NCBI GenBank assembly: GCA_002049455.2
Contig: KV919069.1
Span: 1 to 64,000, forward strand
DNA from: Porphyra umbilicalis
Lineage: Eukaryota > Rhodophyta > Bangiophyceae > Bangiales > Bangiaceae
Reading direction: 5' to 3'
Length of the DNA: 64,000 bases
The translations under genes and the position numbers were made by a program. Numbering within the stretch: the first letter of the stretch is position 1; each line of letters starts with the position of its first letter. The notes under the pieces were generated by a model. It had not been told where the DNA came from. It worked only from the letters and a program-made list of their open reading frames with translations, and did not search any database. This document shows positions 57,217-64,000 of the stretch, piece by piece.

Positions 57217-58124
57217 AGGTCGACCCAATCTTGAGTCGAGCGCCCAAGGGCGCGCATTCTGCAATGTTGGTGAGGCGCGGTTAAATTTGCGCGCTCTTTT
57301 TCATCCAATGAGTGATCAGAATCTGTGCCGACACCCGCGACCCAGCCAGTACTCTCACAGATTGGATGCCATGGTCTCGCGATGCTGACAAAGGGCCACT
57401 TTCCACTGCTGGTCGAATTGCAGGGAACCACTCTCGTCACAAGCGCCACCATCCGATGCTTCTCCGCAGGAACTCCGTGACCTCCATTCCGGCCTCATTG
57501 CCCCTTGTTTTGCCTCCCCCCCACCCCCGCCCCCCCACTTCCACCGCCCCGGACACACTCTTCTTATCATGTTGGCTCTATCTTCCACGTTGTTGGTAAC
57601 AGTTACCAGTTTTCTAGCTGGGTCGCATGCTCACCCGATTTTTACTTCCGCACACCGCTCCCGCACTCTGTGTGTCTCTCTGGTTCTCCTCCTACCCCCC
57701 CCCCCCCCCCTTTACTCCCATCCGGTCGTGTTTCAATCGTTTTGGGTCGACTCCCCCCCCTTGCTTCGTGTCCACCCTTCTCCTCTTTCGCCGGCTGTTC
57801 GTCTCGTATGCTCCACAGTGACAATCAGAATAGGATCATTGTACAGACTATTCGTCGACTTGATAAGCAAAGAACAGCCAAGGCAGTACGAGCAAACCAT
57901 ATCTGGAAACGGTGAGAGGGGGGAGGGCAGGGAGGGGCACGGGCGTTGACGACAGCGTCATGCTCAAAACCGTGTGTCATCAACTGACAAAGAAGCCGTT
58001 TACAAAAGCTGTGTCCGGTACTCTGTTCGGAAGTGCGACGCCCATGTACTCCAGCGACCAATTTGTTTGTGGACCAGTAGCCCCCATTTCTCGTCACTTG
58101 GTCACCGGATCGATGGCACAACTG

Positions 58125-58185
58125 CTGGGCGGTTTCCATTGGCTGGCGGCGAATGCCCGTCATCGACATTCGCACCCTTGTTTAC
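58125..58185. repeat. Second copy of the GCGAATG...CATTCGC hairpin repeat
   Basis: GCGAATGCCCGTCATCGACATTCGC at 58148-58172, followed by ACCCTTGTTTA, matches the reverse complement of 44655-44690 with few changes. Weaker similarity extends upstream (GCGGTTTCCATTGGC). Confidence 0.6.
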
Positions 58186-59113
58186 TCCATCGTCGGAAAC
58201 CCGGTGCCGCCTGACGAAACCCAAACGGCACAGGACGAACCCGAACGGCACGAAGTCGTTCGACTTTTGTTCGGGTGCTCGTCCGGCGAACGAACGCCGG
58301 ATGTTGCCCGGTTTTCGTCCGACAGAGTGACAATCCGCCCACAGCGACCTGTCAGAGAGGTGCTTGTCCAGGCCTCTGTGAGAGGCATACACACAGCCAG
58401 CACGGCTCGAAGTTGATTTCCATGACAGTCCTGGATCTTGACAACAACAAACATGGCCAATCAGAGTCCCTCTGGCGGCAAGGTCACCAAGTTTATGAGA
58501 CAAGTCAAGCCTCGAGTGCTGGTGCAACTCCAAGTCCGAATGAGAAGGCGGTCCTGGAGCATCATGAGAGCGTCCTGCAATCGACCGCAGACAAGTTATT
58601 GTATTGATGAAGACGTTAGGGGTTTGATTTTTCAAACATGGGCGCACCCAACCGTGCCTGTCGTACGGTTTTGCCGGGGCAAGGAGAGGTGTGCCGGTCT
58701 GGAGTGGAAGCTACAGGAGAGGGGCGAGCTCTACGAGAGCAACCGACACATCTTACCGACAGGGCAGTCCTTGCCTTGGCTGACTCTTCCACGTCCGCCA
58801 TCCTCCCCTGGTCGACACTCACGCACTCTGGTTGCCATGCTGTCGAAAGAGCCTTCCTCCATCTGGGGCGGCAGCAGCGGACAAGAGATGGAGGTTACTG
58901 TGGAGGCGCAAGTTTTACGACGCGGGGGAGCGGCAATGGCTGCGGACGTCAACAGCGGTGGACGTTGAGGAGGACAGCGGCGTCGGTGGGGGGGGGGGCA
59001 GCGGTGGGTGGGGGGCGGGAGGTCGAAAGGGACGAGGTCTGGACGTGAGCAAGAAGGGGCAGGTGCAGGGAAGTGTGGAGAGTTGAGGCGTGGGGAGGGA
59101 GGGGCAAGATGGG

Positions 59114-59275
59114 GTGGGGGACGGCGGGGAGGGGGACGGCGGGGAGGGGGACGGCGGGGAGGGGATGGCGGGGAGGGGGACGGCGGGGAGGCGGACGGCG
59201 GGGAGGCGGACGGCGGGGAGGCGGACGGCGGGGAGGCGGACGGCGGGGAGGCGGACGGCGGGGAGGCGGAAGGTG
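59114..59275. repeat. 15-bp minisatellite, about ten copies
   Basis: The unit is GGCGGGGAGGCGGAC, with GGGGG variants at the left. It is in phase with codons, so it gives open frames such as the LPAVR repeat on the minus strand. I do not take these for genes. Confidence 0.9.
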
Positions 59276-59914
59276 GAGAGACAGAGGACCGGTGTCCTTA
59301 GCTTAGCAGTCTTAGTCGTCATCATTAATAGAGAATTTGTAGCACCGGAAGAAGTACTGTCAGGAGGGTTCCGAGCTGTGTTTTGGGCGCCAACGTTTGT
59401 CCGAACGAAAGGCCTTCCGTTCGGCCGCTCGTCTCACGAGGCGAGATAAAGCCAGCCTTGGCTCAGCGGCGATTTGCCGCCAAGGAGGGTTGGCGTTTGG
59501 GAGGGTGGAATGGGGGATGCGAATGGATAATAAATCCTACACTGTATTTCATGGAGACTTACTATCACCTGAGATTTCGCTACTTTGAAACGGGGCCAAT
59601 ATCATTTTACTCGATACGCAGCCGTTGATTCCGTTGGGCTGGGCATTTGACAGGGATGGGCCATCGACGCTGCCGCGCCATGCATGCCGGTCATGCACGA
59701 CCGCCGCCGCTCGCCGCCCCACACATGCGAGAGCCACCACCACCGCCGCCGGGCGCTGCTGTCGTTGCTCGTCGTCCCTTCCAGGGGTGGGCGACCACCG
59801 CCGCTGATGGGGGCTGCCGCCTCCCTCCCGTTCTTGACCCAGGGGTCCTTGCCACACCATTCCGTGACTACGGTCGCCGCTGTGGCTGCGCCGACCGGTG
59901 GGGGTGGGCAGTAC

Positions 59915-60320
59915 CAGTGGGGGGGGGGCAGCTCGGGTGGGAGGGGGGCAGCACCGGTCGGGGTGGGCAGTACCAGTGGGGGGGGGGGGGCAGCTCGGGT
60001 AGGAGGGGGGGTAGCACGGATGGAGGGGGCGTAGCACCAGTGAAGGGGAGGGCAGCACCAGTGGGAGGAATGGGTATCAGTTGTGGGGGTCGGAGCCCTG
60101 GTAGGGAGGGCCAGAACCTGTGACGAAGGGCAGCAGCGAAGAGGGGACGCAGTAGGAAAGGGGGAAGGCCGCAGGAATCGGGGGACGCAACGGGGATGGG
60201 GGAGCGCAGCAGCGATGTGGGGAGGCAGCGGCGGTGGAGGGAGGCAGCGGCGGTGGAGGGAGGCTGATGCACTGGGAGAAAGCAGCGGCAGTGGGGGGAG
60301 GCAGCGGCAGTGGAGGAAAA
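59915..60320. repeat. G-rich irregular array
   Basis: Repeats of the type GGGCAGTACCAGTGGGG and GGAGGCAGCGGCGGTGGA, with several runs of nine or more G. Runs of this kind can form G-quadruplexes and are error-prone in sequencing. Confidence 0.7.
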
Positions 60321-61397
60321 CAGCAGTCGAGGGTAGAGATATAATCATACCACCTCGCAGTGTGAATGGCCACCCTCTGACAGTGTCTCAGATACCGTCG
60401 AGTCGGCAGATCGGCACAGACACTGCTCAGTCCAGTGGATGACGTGTTTTCTCTGACACTGTTTAATCCAGTGGGATGCGCTCTGCGCTTCTCTTGCTGC
60501 CTACAGCAGTTCTGCATGTTTTCTTGCGAAAAAAACAGCACAGCACATCTCCTACAGTACCCTGTACCTATTTTGTGCAGCTTTGGTCGGGGTCCGTATA
60601 GTCTGGTCATCGCCATGTTCCATGCTTCCATCCGGTGCAAGAGGGAGGAGCGAACGACATGTCCAGGCGGAACTTGACAAAAACACCATTTTTCTAAAGA
60701 GACTTGTACGCGGTGCTTTGAAGGGTCCTGGGAACGAAAAAGCGAGTCACTAAGCGTACAGACGCTTCCTTCCTACGATTTTCGCCCCTTCAACTTCACA
60801 GGGACCCGATATGCCGATGACTCCCCACGGTGCCCTGCCTATCTGCTGGCCAACCTTCTGTGTGCGTTGGCTTTGCTACATCATGTACTCTTAACGGACC
60901 CTAAAAACCCACACCAGCACGGTCGTAGAATGCCCACTGAGCGTAGTGTGCCTCCATACAAGTCAGAACCCCAGTTTCGTGCCTACGAGTCGCCCATAGA
61001 GGTAGCACGCAGCCAGACAACTCTGTGTTATACCTGGAAGTCGCTATGTGTCCCCCAGACACGCATCCAATCGACCCCACCGCCGACGACCCCCGCCGCC
61101 GGCCACCCCCGCCGCCAGCCACCCCCTCCACTGACCACCCCCACCGCCGGCCACCAGCCGCCTCCCTCACCGACCGCCCGCCCACCCCAGCAATGGCCGT
61201 CCCCAGGCACCGAGGCCGTTCAGCCCCCTGGACGACCGCCCACCCTGACGCCAACCGCTGTGCCCGATCTCCCTCCCCTCCGGCCGCTCCTCCCGCCAGC
61301 AGCGGCCGCCGGTCGCCACCGTCGCCAACCACCCCCCAAAAGAGGTGCCGCCTCCGGCCGCCGCCGGCCGCCCGCGAGGGCAGCGAGGGGGCGGGGA

Positions 61398-62248
61398 GCG
61401 GTGGGAAGGCGGGGAGCGGCGGGGCGGCGGGAAGCGGCGGGGCGGCGGCCAGCGGCGGGGCGGCGGCCAGCGGCGGGGGGGAGGGGAGCAGCCGGGCGGC
61501 GGGCAGCCGAGGGGCGGCGGGCAGCCGTGGGGCGGCGGGCAGCCGTGGGGCGGCCGGCTGCGGGCAGCCGCGGGGCAGCGGGCAGCGGCGGGGCGGCGAG
61601 CAGCGGCAGGTGGGCGGGGAGCGGCGGAGCGGCGGGCAGCCGCGGAGTGGCGGGCAGCGGCGGGGCGGCGGGCAGCGGCGGGGGGAGGGGAGCGGCGGCG
61701 CGGCCGGCGGCGGGCAGCGGCGGGGCAGCAGCCAGCGGCGGGGCGGCGGGCAGCGGCGGGGCGGCGGGCAGCGGCGGGGCAGCAGCCAGCGGCGGGGCGG
61801 CCGGCGGCAGCCAGCGGCGGGGCGGCGGGCAGCCGCGGGGCGGCGGGCAGCCGCGGGGCGGCGGGCAGCCGCGGGGCGGCGGGCAGCCGCGGGGCAGCAG
61901 CCAGCGGCGGGGCGGCCGGCGGCAGCCAGCGGCGGGGCGGCGGGCAGCCGCGGGGCGGCGGGCAGCCGCGGGGCGGCGGGCAGCCGCGGGGCGGCGGGCA
62001 GCCGCGGGGCGGCGGGCAGCCGCGGGGCGGCGGGCAGCCGCGGGGCGGCGGGCAGCCGCGGGGCGGCGGGCAGCCGCGGGGCGGCGGGCAGCCGCGGGGC
62101 GGCGGGCAGCCGCGGGGCGGCGGGGGCAGCCGCGGGGCGGCGGGCAGCCGCGGGGCGGCGGGCAGCCGCGGGGCGGCGGGGGCAGCCGCGGGGCGGCGGG
62201 CAGCCGCGGGGCGGCGGGCAGCCGCGGGGCGGCGGGCAGCCGCGGGGG
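61398..62248. repeat. 18-bp GC minisatellite
   Basis: The unit GGCGGCGGGCAGCCGCGG is tandemly repeated. It is irregular at first and nearly perfect from about 61920 to 62248. Because 18 is a multiple of three and the unit has no stop in any frame, every frame on both strands is open. This accounts for the long frames at 60867-62585 (plus) and 60901-62415 (minus). Confidence 0.92.
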
Positions 62249-62588
62249 AACGGGGCCAGAAGGGCGAAATCTTCTCGCCCACGAACACGCACATGAACGG
62301 AGATGTCGCTATGAGAACGTCGAAAGGAAAACAGCAAAGCGTCTATATGGGCGCTCATCTCACCGGCAGTACAGGGAGTTAAAGTCCTCATGGTGGACGG
62401 ATAGCAGTCCATCACGCTGCTCCGCTTCTGTCAGCACTCTGTCTGTAAGAGCTGCGGAACGCGCACCTGCACGCATGCACGGGGGGGGGGGGTTGGCTTT
62501 TGAGCCTTGGCTTTTGAATCTCAGCAGCCAAGGCTGGTATTACCTCACTTGGTCTCACCGGACGACTGCCGATCGCTGCGGCTGACGA

Positions 62589-63252
62589 ATGTCGATTCGT
62601 CCGGTGGATGCAATCCGAACGAGAAGCGGACAAAAAAGAGCGTTCGTTCGAGGGCACCCGATTTCCGACGATGCGTGCGGCGCCCTGCGCTTCGCCACGC
62701 CCGGGCCACCGGCGCTGGCCACCCCGAACCCCCCCGACCGCCACGCGACGATCGTCTTGGTCCCCCCCCCCCCCCCCCCCCACCCCCCCACCCCCCCACC
62801 CCCACCTTCCCCCCCCCCCCACACCAACGGCGCCTGCCGGCGCGTGCGTCATGGCCGCCCTCGTGCCACCCCCCCCCCCCCACCGTGCACCCGCTGGCTG
62901 CGCGCGCCGCCCGGGGCGGCCGTCGGCAGCCGCCCCTGCGGCGCCGCCGCCGCCAACCGCCGACCGCCGCCGGCCGCGTGGCGGCGGGGCGGCGGCGTCC
63001 CCCCCCCCCCGCCGGTGGGGTCGACCCGCCGCCCCCCCCCCCCGCCCTCTGCCTCTGCGTCCGCCCCGCCGCCGCGGGCGGACGGGGGCGGGGAGGACGC
63101 GGCGCCGCCGCCGCCGCGCCCCCCGCCCGCCACGTCGTGGCTCACCGCCGCCGCGTCGGGGCAGCGCGTGGAAGCAGCCGCCACCGCCGCGGCGGCAGCT
63201 GTGGCGACCGCCTGGTCCGCCGCCGTGGCCAGTGGCGGCGGCGACGGAGGCA

Positions 63253-63294
<42 letters not shown>

Positions 63295-63753
63295 GCCGTG
63301 GCCGCCTGCCGCCGCCCGTCGCGCTCGGCCTCCTCTTTGTCACCCCCGACGGCAGTGGCGCTGCGGGCGTCGGTCGCTCCGTCGCGGCGGTGCGGCGGAC
63401 GCTCGCCCTCCGTGGGGTGCTGCGCGGGGGGCGGACCTGCCCCTCGTCGGCTGCACCGTGGCGGCCATTGCCGGCGCGGTGCCCGCGTCTGCGGATGGCA
63501 GCGACGGGGGCGGCGGCGCCGTCGTCGACAGCGACAGCGGTGATGAGGCGGCGGCGGCAGCGGCGGCGGCAGTCGGCGCGTCGGCGGCCGCGTCGTTGAC
63601 GCTCCTCGCGCCGGGCGGGGGCGTCACCGCCGCCCCGTGGGCCATCTCCCCCGCGGGGGGGGGCGTCGACTGGGAGTGGCGGCAGCCCGACTGGCGGGCG
63701 CTTCTCGGCCTCGGCCCCGCGGCGGCGGCGGCGGCGCGGTCGGCGGCCGGCGG

Positions 63754-63784
<31 letters not shown>

Positions 63785-64000
63785 GGCGGCGGTGGCGGCG
63801 GTGGCGGCGGACCGGCCGCCGCCGCCGCCGCCGCCGCCGACCCGTCGGCGGTGCTCCTCTTCCAATCCCCAGCGTCGGCGGGCGTCGGCGCCGCGTTGGC
63901 GGCGGGGTTGGACTTTGCCCTCCCGGGCGTGCCCGTCGCGGGCGCCGTGGCGGGCGTGCCCGCCGACCACGTGGCGGCGCTCGACGGCGCGGCGCTCGTC
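62589..64000 (+). CDS. FIST-domain protein, 5' part; runs off the window
   Basis: The FIST_N domain starts near 63132 with TSWLTAAASGQRVEAAATAA and continues with VALGLLFVTPDGSG, then LPLVGCTVAAIAGAVPA (from 63437), SLTLLAPGGGV, DWEWRQPDWRALLGL and, near the right edge, AVLLFQSPASAGVG and GLDFALPGVPVAGAVAG. These fit the order of blocks in cyanobacterial and plastid-lineage FIST proteins (WA.ALST, LalvFvS, IGCt..gviG, FiLLaDPfs, GLDFAYPGa.kvGGlAS). The family is thought to sense small ligands in signalling. Long Gly and Ala runs are inserted between the blocks. The frame changes once between the second and third blocks, at a run of six G (63426-63431). One more G would keep the frame, so a sequencing slip is likely. 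The start is uncertain: 62589 is the in-frame ATG, and 62851 (ATGGCC) lies in another frame upstream of several C runs. Confidence 0.6.

Larger units (their letters stand above)
54600..62588. other. Repeat-rich region without a supported gene
   Basis: Eight kilobases hold no coding region I can support. It contains a fold-back repeat (55155-55623), a relative of it near 57181, an 81-bp minisatellite, a 15-bp minisatellite, G-rich arrays and an 18-bp GC minisatellite, listed separately. The long frames here either lie inside these arrays or show no domain. Confidence 0.5.

Noticed and set aside
60867-62585. 572-codon plus-strand frame, with a 504-codon minus-strand frame and other frames over the same bases
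   Set aside because: All are produced by the 18-bp GC minisatellite, which has no stop in any frame. No domain or splice context was seen.

Overview
This is a GC-rich eukaryotic nuclear window, most likely from an alga. Two host genes are spliced, with GT..AG introns: a cytosolic ribosomal protein eS6 gene, and a small ABM-domain gene whose N-terminus could be a plastid transit peptide. A third host gene (FIST domain) runs off the right edge. The GC-rich simple repeats, short introns with GTGCGT/GTACGT donors, and load of Copia and Ty3/Gypsy elements would fit a bangiophyte red alga or a green alga. The sequence alone does not settle which.

Layout. 1-859: no recognisable gene. 865-8152: a Copia element on the minus strand (TSD cggcc), with a short Gypsy derivative (5838-7507, TSD ggggg) inside its 5' LTR. 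8158-12529: no convincing gene. 12535-22283: Gypsy element G2 (TSD cactc), which carries a 241-bp hAT-type MITE. 22289-25074: no convincing gene. 25075-27659: a pogo-like DNA transposon. 28141-29597: ABM gene on plus. 30129-31294: eS6 gene on minus, convergent with it. 31774-32974: relic of a second pogo-like transposase. 33080-33318: a MITE with TA ends. 34408-44259: Gypsy element G3. 44858-54594: Gypsy element G1 (TSD gcgat). 54600-62500: repeat-rich DNA with a fold-back repeat and several minisatellites. 62589-64000: start of the FIST-domain gene.

LTR retrotransposons make up more than half of the window. The three Gypsy elements are nearly the same size (9737, 9749 and 9852 bp). They share a primer-binding site, have C-terminal chromodomains, and each has a long antisense coding region between pol and the 3' LTR. 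That shared antisense gene (aORF) is the most interesting signal here. It converges on pol, is open for 826 codons in the youngest copy, and shows a motif shared between two of the elements. The LTR pairs differ by roughly 1-3 percent by eye, so all these insertions are fairly recent. All are treated as fossils; G3 has the best-preserved pol.
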